Assembly: GCA_946187695.1 (NCBI GenBank)
Contig: CAMHSB010000001.1
Coordinates: 237,606-301,605, forward strand
Reading direction: 5' to 3'
Length of the DNA stretch: 64,000 nucleotides
DNA from: an uncultured Bacteroidales bacterium
GTDB taxonomy: Bacteria > Bacteroidota > Bacteroidia > Bacteroidales > Paludibacteraceae
The notes under the pieces were generated by a model. That model ran no database searches and was not told the DNA's origin. It saw only the letters and a list, made by a program, of their open reading frames with translations. Position 1 is the first letter of the stretch; each line of letters starts with the position of its first letter. A program made the position numbers and the translations under genes. This document shows, one piece after another, positions 44,684 through 53,755 of this stretch.

Positions 44684-47641
44684 TTACTCTGCAACGACCT
44701 CCATATTACCATTTTCTGTCTTGCAGTTGACCGTTACTGTAATCGTATATGCGCCGGCTGTTTCCACATACGCATTGTTGCCCCATAAACCATACATTCC
44801 GATGTCAAACGAATCGATGTCTCCTTCTCCCATATTGGTGTAACGTGCCTTGAATTCACCTCCGGCGGTAAGCAAAACATGCTCTTTCTGCCAGATGTAA
44901 TTATCGCCATTCTTGGTCGGTGTACCCATAGATAACTTATTGCCCCAATTCCATATATCATCGGGTGTCGCACCTGTTTGATCTGCGATGCCGCTTCCGA
45001 CAAGCTCCAGTTCTACGTTACTATAATCAGCTCCATCATATTCTCGATTAAAGATGACTTCGTAAGAATAGGTGTTGGAGAGTTTGCCACTTGCCAAATG
45101 GTATTTCAGTTTTATTGTGTAATAACCGGCTTGGTTGATGGAAATGTTAGATCCATATGATTCCATATTTTCATTCAAGCACGTTGGGATACGGAGGTTG
45201 TCTTCGTCGTTGACAATAATCTTCCATACATTATTGTTTTTGAAGGCAAAAAGGCCGCTGGATTTGAACAGTACATCCGTCCACGTCCATTCGATCGTAT
45301 CGTTATTTGCGGATGCGTGCATTTCGGTATAATCTGCCGACCAGCCCCAACCGTTGTGACTGCCGCTAATACCCCACACTACGGGCGCAACAATAATGAT
45401 TGCTGTCGTTTTGTCATAGATGACATGATAGAGTCCGTCTTCGTTAACATGCATGGACTTTGTGCCGCTCATAACACCCTTGTAGCCGTCCACCGGATAA
45501 TAGTCCGTTTCCAAAGAAGTTGCCGAAAGCGTACCGCCGTAAACCGTTTTGTTTCCATTGGTCACCTGCGCTATATAAAACTTGTCCGTTGCGTGCAAAT
45601 AGATGTATTTCTCATAAAACCCTTCTCTCGGCGACCCCGTCCATTCATTGATCGCATTTGTCATGCCCATGAGCTGTTCCTCGTTGCGCTTGCCTTCCAT
45701 CACGATGTAGGTACCATCGGCATGTATGTCTGCGGCGAGAGCTAACAAGGGCAACGGACTAAGTTCATTGCCGGACTCGGTATTCTCCAAATAATCGATA
45801 TAGGTCGGGTCGTTGTATTTGCCGAAACGGATGAGGTCGCGCCGACGAACACATTCCCAATAGAACTCACGTCCGCGCTCGTTCAGTAACTCATCCAAGG
45901 TTAAGGATGTATAATAATCCACACCTGCACGCTGACGAATCTTGCGGAAAGAAGAATCTTGGAGCAGTTGGTTCAGATTACCGGTTCCGCCACGCAAGAT
46001 CGCTTCGGCTTTCATGTACAAAATATCGGCATAACGGAAGATAACAAAGTCATTCTCCATATATCGATAGGTACCGGTTTTGTCCACTTCGTACTTGATC
46101 ATTCGTGCACCATCACTCCACCTTGCATTCTCGATGGAAGAGACATTCGTTATAAGGATCACATCCTCCCAGTTATCGTCTCTTACTACAACGCCGTTGT
46201 TTTTGACCGGTCCTGCAAGCCAACCGTGTCCGTCACATCCATCGGATCCTTGGATCGTATCGCACAAGCCGCGTACGTCTCTGCCGTACTCGAAGCGGTT
46301 GAGGAATGATTTGGTGGCGCAGGCACCGTTCCATGGTTTTTCCAGCATGTTCCACACCTCCTGCATGGCATAAGGCAAAGTTACAAGCTGTAAACGCGAT
46401 TTGTTCATCATAGCGCCATCATAGCTACTCATCATATTGGAAGATCCATCTTCAATCAACACGAAGATATTTTCGCGGCTTGTCTCATTCTGAATCTTGA
46501 AATTCGTGAAATAGTTGTCTTCGATGCTATACGAGCCGGATTGAATGATCTTGTCGCAATAACGGACGGCCTCTGTGTAGAAGTTAGTACCGTTAGCGGT
46601 ACAACCGAAGGATTCTGCGTTGAGGTACAGACGTGCCAGCAAAGCATAGGCGAAGCCTTGCGTCGCTTGACCTACATATTGCAAGCGGTTGGCATTGGTG
46701 ACTTTGGGAAGCTGAGGCGCGATGCGCTCCAGACATGCCACCAGTTTGCTCCATATCTCCTGTGCCGATTGCGTCTTGCCGTTTTCTCCCGGCACATATT
46801 CGCTGTCTTCAAACGGGAACGATCCGAAACAATCCAGCATCATGTAACCATAGAAGCAGCGCATAGCCTCCAATTGCAAGATGTTATTTTCTTTCTCCGT
46901 ATCGGAGAGCGCGGAATAGCGGATGATATCAATAAGCCGGTTACATTCCAGAATGCCGTATGAAAGCATGTTGTAGAAACTTTCCGAAGCGGCAGGTGCG
47001 TTATGGGTATGGATGTTTCTCCAATAGCCATTGTCATTCCAATGACCTCCCGGATATCGGGTAGGAATAATACATTCGTCTGTTGTTATCTCACTGATTC
47101 CCCAATAGCTCCAATGATCCGCGATGCTCGCATTGAATCGGGATGTTATTTCTTCCCAATAATAGGGCAAACTCTCGGAAACATGGTCGCTCGCCCACAT
47201 CGGCAGTACCTCTACTTCTATCGTCTGTGTGTAGTCAGAAAATTGGGCGGTGATCGTAGTTGTTCCCACTCGCAAGCCTAAGATCTGACACGCTGACATA
47301 GCATAGGAGGAGGGCGTTATTTCCTTTAATTGGATGATGCTGTCGTTACCTACCGTCCATTTGGTTTTGGCATATCCTCCATTAAGACCATCCCACACAA
47401 AAGGATTAAATCCGATCGCTTGGGCTTCCAGTAGAGCATAATCGTCTTTATGTACAGACAGTTGATGCGGCGCCAAGTTGATACCCGTTTCCGGGGCCTC
47501 AAACATAACGCTGTCTATCATTGCAATCGGGTACGAGAAAATGTAACCGTTTGCATTGTAGATATACATTGTTCTCTCCTCCTCGGCCGCAAATGCGACG
47601 CATGAAAGCATAATACTGAGTGCTAAAAATAACTTTTTCAT
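44684..47641 (-). CDS. SusD-like protein with added Ig-like and SusE/F-like domains
   Basis: 985 residues, about twice a normal SusD. The N-terminus has a signal peptide that looks type I ('VAFA-AEEE'); the Cys in 'IMLSC' is not a good lipobox. A short 'MYIYNANGYIFSYPIAMIDSVMF' module and a BIG_2-like domain come first. From about 150-650 the RagB/SusD glycan-binding fold follows, with TPR-like helices and the 'FVIFRYADILYMKAEAILRGG' block. The last ~300 residues have SusE/SusF-like starch-binding-type repeats ('GWGWSADYTEMHASANND'). No SusC lies next to it. Probably binds glycan at or near the cell surface; substrate unknown. Confidence 0.85.
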   Translation of the reverse strand: MKKLFLALSIMLSCVAFAAEEERTMYIYNANGYIFSYPIAMIDSVMFEAPETGINLAPHQLSVHKDDYALLEAQAIGFNPFVWDGLNGGYAKTKWTVGNDSIIQLKEITPSSYAMSACQILGLRVGTTTITAQFSDYTQTIEVEVLPMWASDHVSESLPYYWEEITSRFNASIADHWSYWGISEITTDECIIPTRYPGGHWNDNGYWRNIHTHNAPAASESFYNMLSYGILECNRLIDIIRYSALSDTEKENNILQLEAMRCFYGYMMLDCFGSFPFEDSEYVPGENGKTQSAQEIWSKLVACLERIAPQLPKVTNANRLQYVGQATQGFAYALLARLYLNAESFGCTANGTNFYTEAVRYCDKIIQSGSYSIEDNYFTNFKIQNETSRENIFVLIEDGSSNMMSSYDGAMMNKSRLQLVTLPYAMQEVWNMLEKPWNGACATKSFLNRFEYGRDVRGLCDTIQGSDGCDGHGWLAGPVKNNGVVVRDDNWEDVILITNVSSIENARWSDGARMIKYEVDKTGTYRYMENDFVIFRYADILYMKAEAILRGGTGNLNQLLQDSSFRKIRQRAGVDYYTSLTLDELLNERGREFYWECVRRRDLIRFGKYNDPTYIDYLENTESGNELSPLPLLALAADIHADGTYIVMEGKRNEEQLMGMTNAINEWTGSPREGFYEKYIYLHATDKFYIAQVTNGNKTVYGGTLSATSLETDYYPVDGYKGVMSGTKSMHVNEDGLYHVIYDKTTAIIIVAPVVWGISGSHNGWGWSADYTEMHASANNDTIEWTWTDVLFKSSGLFAFKNNNVWKIIVNDEDNLRIPTCLNENMESYGSNISINQAGYYTIKLKYHLASGKLSNTYSYEVIFNREYDGADYSNVELELVGSGIADQTGATPDDIWNWGNKLSMGTPTKNGDNYIWQKEHVLLTAGGEFKARYTNMGEGDIDSFDIGMYGLWGNNAYVETAGAYTITVTVNCKTENGNMEVVAE

Positions 47642-47644
47642 GGA

Positions 47645-48133
47645 TTATTTTTTTATGAATTTAACAATCGTTTGATTAACTAAAAGGAGATAAGAACCTT
47701 CTGCCAGAGAAGATACATCGATGGTAGCCGTGGTTTCGTTTTGCGCACTTGCGGTCATCATAATTTGTCCGTTCGATGAATAAATACGCATCGCTTGAAT
47801 CGGCTCATAATTCTCCACTTTAATTTGGTATGTAGCAGGGTTCGGGAATACTTTCAGAACCGGCTTTCCCTCTTGCACATTGTCTATGTCGGAAGTTATA
47901 TCTTGACCATCCGTGAACAATAGCACATGGACATTTGCTAACGCATTTTGGCTTACCAGTTGATTCGAAAAGTCATAAACAAAAATACTATCCGCCTTGA
48001 ATTTAAACTTGGCAAACGAAGAAATGTACTCTGTTTGTTCTTGAGGGGACAATTTGACAATCTCAAGCGTGTTTTCTGCCGAAACGCTCAGCCCGAAACA
48101 GCAGAGTAAGACATAGAGAATGATTTTTTTCAT
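47645..48133 (-). CDS. Small secreted protein with type IX secretion C-terminal domain
   Basis: 162 residues. Signal peptide 'ILYVLLCCFGLSVSA'. Residues about 22-80 include 'SIFVYDFSNQLVSQNALANVHVLLF', a module similar to that at the N-terminus of the SusD-like neighbour. From ~93 a Por_Secre_tail-type CTD: 'VFPNPATYQIKVEN', 'MRIYSSNGQIM', 'IDVSSLAEGSYLLLV' and a basic end 'KFIKK'. It should be exported by T9SS. It starts 16 bases after the lipoprotein gene and ends 3 bases before the SusD-like gene. Confidence 0.87.
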   Translation of the reverse strand: MKKIILYVLLCCFGLSVSAENTLEIVKLSPQEQTEYISSFAKFKFKADSIFVYDFSNQLVSQNALANVHVLLFTDGQDITSDIDNVQEGKPVLKVFPNPATYQIKVENYEPIQAMRIYSSNGQIMMTASAQNETTATIDVSSLAEGSYLLLVNQTIVKFIKK

Positions 48134-48149
48134 AAGTATTGAAATTTAA

Positions 48150-48611
48150 TTATTTTTGTAGGCGTTTTTGGTATTTTTGGACCTCTAAAGAGGTGCGTTG
48201 GATACGTTTTTCGAGTTCTTTGATGTCCGAAATGACAATTTGAAGGTGTTGCGCCTGATCGAGTTTGGGATCGTCGGTGGATTCGATACGCTTTCCGTTC
48301 CGGTAAAGCAGGATCTCTTTGCCGTCGTCGCGCACGAGGATACGCAGGCCGTTTTTGCCCGTGACAACATAGTTGCCGTGGTCCTGGTACTTGTCGTTCT
48401 TCTCATATTTGAAGAGCGCGATCAGGCTGTCTGCAACGGGCATCAGGCGTTCTAATTCGCCCTCGTAATACGCCAAACTGCGCACCTGTTCTTTTAGACA
48501 GATGCTGTCTTGAATATGTTTTTCGGCTTTGTGCTGCTCGACACGCGAAGGCTTGTTGCATCCCGCGAATGCAACTGCGCATAAGAGAATAAGGAATAAA
48601 GTTCTTCTCAT
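48150..48611 (-). CDS. Small coiled-coil lipoprotein
   Basis: 153 residues from ATG 48611, selected for its signal peptide and lipobox 'VAFAGC'; the track start is 13 codons earlier and would precede the promoter's start point. Mature part is mostly charged helix ('EQHKAEKHIQDSICLKEQ' and 'ISDIKELEKRIQRTSLEVQKYQKRL'), with a short beta-like middle 'GLRILVRDDGKEILLYRNG'. No family recognised. First gene of the SusD-like operon. The ATG is only a few bases after the predicted transcription start. Confidence 0.78.
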   Translation of the reverse strand: MRRTLFLILLCAVAFAGCNKPSRVEQHKAEKHIQDSICLKEQVRSLAYYEGELERLMPVADSLIALFKYEKNDKYQDHGNYVVTGKNGLRILVRDDGKEILLYRNGKRIESTDDPKLDQAQHLQIVISDIKELEKRIQRTSLEVQKYQKRLQK

Positions 48612-48619
48612 ATCGGGCA

Positions 48620-48651
48620 CAAAGGTACGAAAAAAGATTGATATGCACAAA
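48620..48651 (-). promoter_or_regulatory. Promoter with almost no leader before lipoprotein gene
   Basis: Minus strand: TTTG, 20 bases, TACCTTTG ending nine bases before the ATG at 48611, implying a 5' leader of roughly 0-5 bases. Confidence 0.75.
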
Positions 48652-48666
48652 TTTTTTTAATAAATA

Positions 48667-48698
48667 TTTGCACAATTCAAAAAAAAGTTGTAATTTTG
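48667..48698 (+). promoter_or_regulatory. Promoter of TPR-lipoprotein/mutL operon
   Basis: TTTG, CACAATTCAAAAAAAAGTTG (20), TAATTTTG, about 44 bases before ATG 48742. Confidence 0.85.
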
Positions 48699-48741
48699 CA
48701 GCGAATTATGTGGATACACATACAAAACTAATTATATGCAT

Positions 48742-50427
48742 ATGAAAAAAGGTTTATTGTTTAGCCTCATTGCTGCTACAGTAGTGTTGGCATCGTGTAA
48801 CAAGACGTTACCGAATCCGGATCAGATTACAGTTAACCCGAATCCGCTGCAGTTGAAGGGTGGTAAGGTAGATGCAGAGATCACCGGAACATTCCCGCAG
48901 AAGAAATTTGCCAAGAAGGGTGTACTGGTTGTTACTCCGGTATTGAAGTTTGACGGTCAGGAAGTACTTGGCGAGCCGGTTGTTTACGTTGGTGAGAAAG
49001 CCAAAGAGAACGGTCGTACGGTAGATTACAAGTACGGTGGTACGTACAACCAGAGCTGCTCGTTTGACTTCGTTCCGGCTATGAGGCAATCGGAGTTGTA
49101 CCTGCGTTTTGAGGCACGTGTTGGTAAGAAAGTGATTGAGATTCCGGACCTGAAAGTGGCTGATGGTGTCGTTGTTACGGCTGAGTTGGCACAGGCAAAG
49201 GACAACAAGACCGCTACTACCCCGGATAAGTTCCAACGTGTTATCCAGGAGCTGACCGAGGCTGACATCAAGTTCTTGATCCAGAGCGCAGAGCTCCGTT
49301 CGTCTGAGACGAAGAGCGAGGGTGTAAAGGCTTTGCAGGCTGCCCTCAAGGACGCAAAGGACAACGAGAAGAAAGAGATCAATAAGATCGAGGTTGCCGG
49401 TTATGCATCTCCGGATGGTGGTATGGACCTGAACGAGAAATTGGCTCAAAACCGTCAGAAAGTAGCTGCCAACTTCCTCCAGAAAGACCTGAAGAAGAAC
49501 AAACAAGCGAATGCGATTGAGTCGAATATCACCGCTGAGGACTGGGCCGGTTTCCAGAAAGCAATGGAGAACAGCAATATCCAGGATAAGGACCTCGTAC
49601 TTCGCGTGTTGTCGATGTACAGCGATCCTGAGGAGCGCGAGGCACAAATCAAGAACCTGAGCGCTGTTTATAAGAACATCGCTGACGACATCCTCCCGGC
49701 ATTGCGTCGTAGCCGTCTGATTTTGACGACCGACCTGATCGGTAAGAGTGATGACGAGATCCGCGAGTTGGCAGCTAACGACCCGGCTCAACTGAGTGTA
49801 GAGGAGTTGCTCTATGCCGCTACGCTGACCGAGGACAAGGCAAAGAAGATGGCTATCTATCAGAAAGCTGCTGAGCTCTACAATGACTACCGCGCATGGA
49901 ACGGTATGGGTCAGTTGTATTTCGAGGCTGGTAACTATCCAGATGCAGGTCGTTGCTACCTGAAGGCATTGGAGATCCAACCGAACGATCCGGACGTAAA
50001 CTACAACGCAGGTGTGCTGTTCATCGCTGCAGGTGACTATGAGAAAGCAGAGTACCATCTGGGTAAGGCTGCAGGTACGAAGGGTAACCTGAGTGCTGCT
50101 ATGGGTACGCTCTACACGCAGAAGGGTGACTACGAGGCTGCTAAGAAAGCTTACGGTGAGAACGCAACGAACAACGCTGCTGTTCAGCAGATCCTGGACG
50201 AGGACTATGCTGCTGCATCGAAGACCCTCAACAACGTGAAGGAGCCGAATGCAACGACTGCTTATCTGAAAGCTGTTGTCGGTGCCCGTACGAACGACCG
50301 CGAGGCTGTTTATGCTCACCTCAAGTCGGCTGTGGCACAGGACGCTAACCTCAAAGCTCGCGCTGCGCACGATATCGAGTTTGCGAAGTTCGCTGAGGAG
50401 GCTGAGTTCCAAGCTATCGTTAAATAA
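48742..50427 (+). CDS. TPR/OmpA-like lipoprotein
   Basis: 561 residues from ATG 48742 (ATG 48736 is two codons upstream and possible). Lipobox 'VLASC'. An N-terminal beta domain is followed by an OmpA-C-like segment ('INKIEVAGYASPDGGMDLNEKLAQNRQKVAANFL') and then TPR repeats from about 370 ('YRAWNGMGQLYFEAGNYPDAGRCYLKAL'). Common and abundant in Bacteroidales. The codon choice is strongly biased (GGT, GCT, AAG, CTG), consistent with high expression. Probably links the outer membrane with peptidoglycan; partner unknown. Confidence 0.85.
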   Translation: MKKGLLFSLIAATVVLASCNKTLPNPDQITVNPNPLQLKGGKVDAEITGTFPQKKFAKKGVLVVTPVLKFDGQEVLGEPVVYVGEKAKENGRTVDYKYGGTYNQSCSFDFVPAMRQSELYLRFEARVGKKVIEIPDLKVADGVVVTAELAQAKDNKTATTPDKFQRVIQELTEADIKFLIQSAELRSSETKSEGVKALQAALKDAKDNEKKEINKIEVAGYASPDGGMDLNEKLAQNRQKVAANFLQKDLKKNKQANAIESNITAEDWAGFQKAMENSNIQDKDLVLRVLSMYSDPEEREAQIKNLSAVYKNIADDILPALRRSRLILTTDLIGKSDDEIRELAANDPAQLSVEELLYAATLTEDKAKKMAIYQKAAELYNDYRAWNGMGQLYFEAGNYPDAGRCYLKALEIQPNDPDVNYNAGVLFIAAGDYEKAEYHLGKAAGTKGNLSAAMGTLYTQKGDYEAAKKAYGENATNNAAVQQILDEDYAAASKTLNNVKEPNATTAYLKAVVGARTNDREAVYAHLKSAVAQDANLKARAAHDIEFAKFAEEAEFQAIVK

Positions 50428-50663
50428 TGTCGGTATTATTTCCGAAAGTAAATAAACCCCGTGAGTGGGACTATCGCCCCATTTACTTCGATGAGGAAAA
50501 GGAGGCGCGCAAGGATAAAAGACTTGCGCGTCTTCGTCGCGGGGCTTTCCGTGAGGAGCACGAGAAGAACATGACGGAGCTGCGCAAGAAGAAGCAATCG
50601 AAATTGGCGTTCTGGATTGTGCTGCTCGGGCTGCTTATTTTTGCGTTCTATTTCCTTTTATAA
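50427..50663 (+). CDS. Small tail-anchored membrane protein
   Basis: 78 residues. A highly charged helical body (many Glu/Lys/Arg) and a single C-terminal helix 'LAFWIVLLGLLIFAFYFLL'. Starts by TAATG overlap with the TPR gene and precedes mutL by 24 bases. Function unknown; small proteins of this form sit before mutL in other Bacteroidales. Confidence 0.8.
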   Translation: MSVLFPKVNKPREWDYRPIYFDEEKEARKDKRLARLRRGAFREEHEKNMTELRKKKQSKLAFWIVLLGLLIFAFYFLL

Positions 50664-50687
50664 TACGCGCGTGTAGGCGCGGCACAT

Positions 50688-52478
50688 ATGGATATCATTC
50701 ATCTTTTACCGGACAGCGTAGCAAATCAGATTGCGGCGGGTGAGGTCATTCAGCGCCCGGCATCGTGTCTGAAGGAGCTGGTGGAGAACAGTCTGGACGC
50801 GGGCGCGACCCGTGTGCAGGTCATTGTTCGTGATGCCGGTCGTACGTTGCTGCAGGTGATCGATGACGGTATCGGAATGAGTGAGATGGACGCGCGTTTG
50901 GCGTTTGAGCGCCATGCGACGAGCAAGATCCGCGAGGCGCAGGACTTGTTCAGTTTGCGTACGATGGGTTTCCGCGGGGAGGCGCTAGCGAGCATATGCG
51001 CTGTGGCGCAAGTGGAGATGACGACCCGCCGCAAGGAGGATGAAACAGGTACCTTGATTGAGATTCACGGCTCGGACGTTGTGCGTCAGGAGCCTTGTGC
51101 GTGTCCGGTGGGAACGAATATCAAGGTGAGTAACCTGTTCTTTAATGTGCCGGTACGGCGCAAGTTCCTCAAGACCGACCAAACGGAGTTGCGCAATCTG
51201 CTGACCGAGTTCTACCACATCGTGCTGGTGTATCCGAAAGTGGCTTTCACGTTTGTGCACAACGACGAGATCATCCTGGAATTGCCAGCCGGCACGGAGA
51301 AACAGCGTATTGAGGCGGTGTTCGGCAACCCGAAGAAGAACGTTTATACCTCGGCGTTTGTGGAGGTGAAGACGGAGACGGAGTTGGTGTCCATTCGCGG
51401 CTTTGTGATCAAGCCGGAGAACGCTACAAAAAGGGCAGAGCAGTACTTCTTTGTGAACGGCCGTTACATGCGCCATCCTTACTTCCTGAAGGCCGTTCAG
51501 ACGGCTTATTCGGGGATGTTGACTGCAGACTATCAGCCCTCTTTCTTTATCTATTTTGATATCGCACCGGAGTCGATCGACGTCAATATTCATCCTACGA
51601 AGACGGAGATTAAGTTTGCCGATGAGCAGACTATTTTCCAGATCTTGATGGCTTCTGTCAGGGAGGCTTTGGGTAAGTTCAGCCTGGCGCCGACCATCGA
51701 TTTTGATACGCAGGGCAATATCAATATTCCGCTGCCCACGGATGCACCTGTGAGTCGTCCGCAGTTGACGGTGGACACGAGTTATAATCCTTTCCATACA
51801 CGCGGTGCAATCTATCCCGATCGTGCACCGAAGAACTGGGAGAGCCTGTATGACGGGCTGTCGGAAACTCGAGATCTTGAAATATCAACACCTCGAGAAA
51901 CCGCGATTCCTGATGCCGAGCATGCACCGATTTGGCAGTACGGCGGGAAGTATATTCTGATGCCGAGTGAGGAGGGTTTGATGCTGATCAACCAGCATCG
52001 TGCGCACACGGCGGTGTTGTACGCCCAGTTCATGGAGCAGTTGGGCAATGCGCAGGGCGCGATGCAGCAGTTGCTGTTCCCGGAAGTGATCAGCTTGCCG
52101 CAAGATGACATGATTTTGATGGAGCAGTTGCAACCAGATCTGCGGGCTATCGGCTTCGATCTGGAGCAGTTGAGTCCGGACAGCTATTCGATACAAGGTG
52201 TTCCGGCGCAATTAGCGCAACAGTCTCCTGTGCCGACGCTGCAACATATCCTGACGCAAGTGCGCGACCGAAATGCCGATACGCGTCAGGAATGGCGCGA
52301 GCAGATTGCGCTGACTTTGGCGCAGAATGCGGCTATTCCCTACGGGAAAACTTTGACGGAAACGGAGATGCGGGAGATTGTGGAGAAACTGTTCGCATTG
52401 CCGCAATTCCGTCGTACGAGCGATGGAAAAACCATCGTCTCGCTGATGACAGACGAAGAAATTAACAAACGATTCTAG
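50688..52478 (+). CDS. mutL: DNA mismatch repair protein MutL
   Basis: 596 residues. GHKL ATPase motifs: 'KELVENSLDAGA', 'DDGIGM', 'RHATSKI' and 'GFRGEAL'. The transducer domain includes 'FVNGRYMRHPYF' and 'DVNIHPTKTEIKF'. The C-terminal dimerisation/endonuclease domain has 'INQHRAHTAVLYAQF' in place of the DQHAxHExI signature, so metal-dependent nicking is uncertain. The linker (about 390-410) holds repeat-like DNA with two CTCGAG sites. Confidence 0.97.
   Translation: MDIIHLLPDSVANQIAAGEVIQRPASCLKELVENSLDAGATRVQVIVRDAGRTLLQVIDDGIGMSEMDARLAFERHATSKIREAQDLFSLRTMGFRGEALASICAVAQVEMTTRRKEDETGTLIEIHGSDVVRQEPCACPVGTNIKVSNLFFNVPVRRKFLKTDQTELRNLLTEFYHIVLVYPKVAFTFVHNDEIILELPAGTEKQRIEAVFGNPKKNVYTSAFVEVKTETELVSIRGFVIKPENATKRAEQYFFVNGRYMRHPYFLKAVQTAYSGMLTADYQPSFFIYFDIAPESIDVNIHPTKTEIKFADEQTIFQILMASVREALGKFSLAPTIDFDTQGNINIPLPTDAPVSRPQLTVDTSYNPFHTRGAIYPDRAPKNWESLYDGLSETRDLEISTPRETAIPDAEHAPIWQYGGKYILMPSEEGLMLINQHRAHTAVLYAQFMEQLGNAQGAMQQLLFPEVISLPQDDMILMEQLQPDLRAIGFDLEQLSPDSYSIQGVPAQLAQQSPVPTLQHILTQVRDRNADTRQEWREQIALTLAQNAAIPYGKTLTETEMREIVEKLFALPQFRRTSDGKTIVSLMTDEEINKRF
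51869..51898. repeat. CTCGAG-bounded repeat-like segment in mutL linker
   Basis: Two CTCGAGA sites, about 18 bases apart, lie within the variable linker between the ATPase and C-terminal domains. It resembles the palindrome at 35736. Confidence 0.45.
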
Positions 52479-52481
52479 TAT

Positions 52482-53309
52482 ATGAGAAACGCTATTGTAT
52501 GCTGCATTTATGCAGCGTTGATGATTGCTTGCACGCCGCAAGATCATCTGACCATTCTGCACACGAACGACACGCATTCGCAGGTGGAGCCTAAGGCCAA
52601 CGATCAGGGTGGCTATGCCCGTCGTATGGGTATGATCCGTGAGGAACGTAAGGCAGACAAGCACCTGTTGCTGGTGGATGCCGGAGATTTTAGTCAGGGC
52701 ACGCCGTATTTCAATTTCTATAAGGGACGTGTGGAATTGCAGGCCATGAACAGGATGGGCTACGATGCCGGAACACTCGGAAATCATGAGTTTGATAACG
52801 GTCTCGATACCCTCGCTGAAGTCATTCGTTCGACGGCTAAATTCCCGATTGTATGTGCCAATTATGACTTCACTGGCACGGCGATGGAAGGGGTCGTGAA
52901 GCCTTATACCATCGTCCGTAAGGGCGGTTTGAAGATCGGTATTTTTGGACTCGGTTGTGATCCGAAGGGTATCATCTCGGACAAGAATTTCCAGCCGGCT
53001 GTTTATCTGGATCCTTATCCGGTTGCACAGGCGATGGCGGATACCCTTCGTGCGCAAAAATGCGACATTGTGGTGTGCCTGAGTCATATGGGAACTTACG
53101 GAAAAGCCCCCGAAGACGTGTGCGATGTGCAACTGGCGCAACATACACGCGGCATCGATGTTATTATCGGCGGACATACCCATAAATTATATGATAATTT
53201 ACGAGTGCCCAATTTGGATGGAGACAGTATTCCGGTGGCCCAAATGGGCAAGAGTGGAGTCTTTTTAGGCAAAATAATGCTACATTTAGGTGACAAAATC
53301 GAAAAATAA
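52482..53309 (+). CDS. 5'-nucleotidase/UshA N-terminal metallophosphatase half
   Basis: 275 residues, a lone calcineurin-like phosphatase domain. Metal motifs: 'LHTNDTHSQ', 'DAGDFSQGT', 'GNHEFDNG' and 'GGHTHKL'. N-terminal signal with possible lipobox 'MIAC'. In UshA this domain is joined to a substrate-binding C-terminal domain; here that half is a separate gene at 62220-62957, 9 kb away. It hydrolyses 5'-nucleotides or related phosphoesters in the periplasm. Three bases after mutL. Confidence 0.93.
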   Translation: MRNAIVCCIYAALMIACTPQDHLTILHTNDTHSQVEPKANDQGGYARRMGMIREERKADKHLLLVDAGDFSQGTPYFNFYKGRVELQAMNRMGYDAGTLGNHEFDNGLDTLAEVIRSTAKFPIVCANYDFTGTAMEGVVKPYTIVRKGGLKIGIFGLGCDPKGIISDKNFQPAVYLDPYPVAQAMADTLRAQKCDIVVCLSHMGTYGKAPEDVCDVQLAQHTRGIDVIIGGHTHKLYDNLRVPNLDGDSIPVAQMGKSGVFLGKIMLHLGDKIEK

Positions 53310-53319
53310 GACAAAAAAA

Positions 53320-53351
53320 TTTGGTCAATTCAAAAAATTGTAGTAATTTTG
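53320..53351 (+). promoter_or_regulatory. acpP promoter
   Basis: TTTG, GTCAATTCAAAAAATTGTAG (20), TAATTTTG. The leader is about 80 bases and ends with an AT-rich inverted repeat CTAAAAT/TTTTAG just before the ATG. Confidence 0.85.
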
Positions 53352-53436
53352 TGCCGTTTTTCCGAAATGCGCGGAAATAGAAGAGTACGATATTTAATAA
53401 AAACACATAAATAATAACGCTAAAATTTTTAGTATT

Positions 53437-53676
53437 ATGGCAGAAATTGAAGCAAAAGTAAAAGCAATCATTGCTGATAAATTGGGTGTAGAAGAGTCTC
53501 AAATCACGAACGAGGCAAACTTCCAAACGGATCTGGGCGCTGATTCTCTTGACACGGTTGAGATGATCATGGAGTTCGAGAAAGAGTTCAACGTAGAGAT
53601 TCCGGACGAGGATACGCAGAAGATTGCTACCGTAGGCGATGCAATCGCTTATGTAGAGAAGAAAGCTGGTAAGTAA
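53437..53676 (+). CDS. acpP: Acyl carrier protein
   Basis: 78 residues, acidic four-helix ACP. Ser37 in '[11 protein letters not shown]' is the phosphopantetheine site. Carries growing fatty acids. First gene of a long run, followed by fabF after a hairpin that may reduce read-through and so raise the ACP:FabF ratio. Confidence 0.98.
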   Translation: MAEIEAKVKAIIADKLGVEESQITNEANFQTDLGADSLDTVEMIMEFEKEFNVEIPDEDTQKIATVGDAIAYVEKKAGK

Positions 53677-53697
53677 TTTTCTTTTCATCTGAGTTTG

Positions 53698-53731
53698 CGA
53701 GTTTACGGGAAAACTGTAAACTCGTATCCTT
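53698..53731 (+). terminator. Hairpin between acpP and fabF
   Basis: Perfect 9-bp stem CGAGTTTAC / GTAAACTCG with a 9-base loop, then TATCCTTTTT. Fits a partial intrinsic terminator. Confidence 0.7.
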
Positions 53732-53755
53732 TTTATATTTGTACGAAGAAAAACT

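Noticed and set aside
48808-50412. 534-residue minus-strand ORF opposite the TPR lipoprotein
   Set aside because: Shadow of a strongly codon-biased gene. No motif or promoter supports it.
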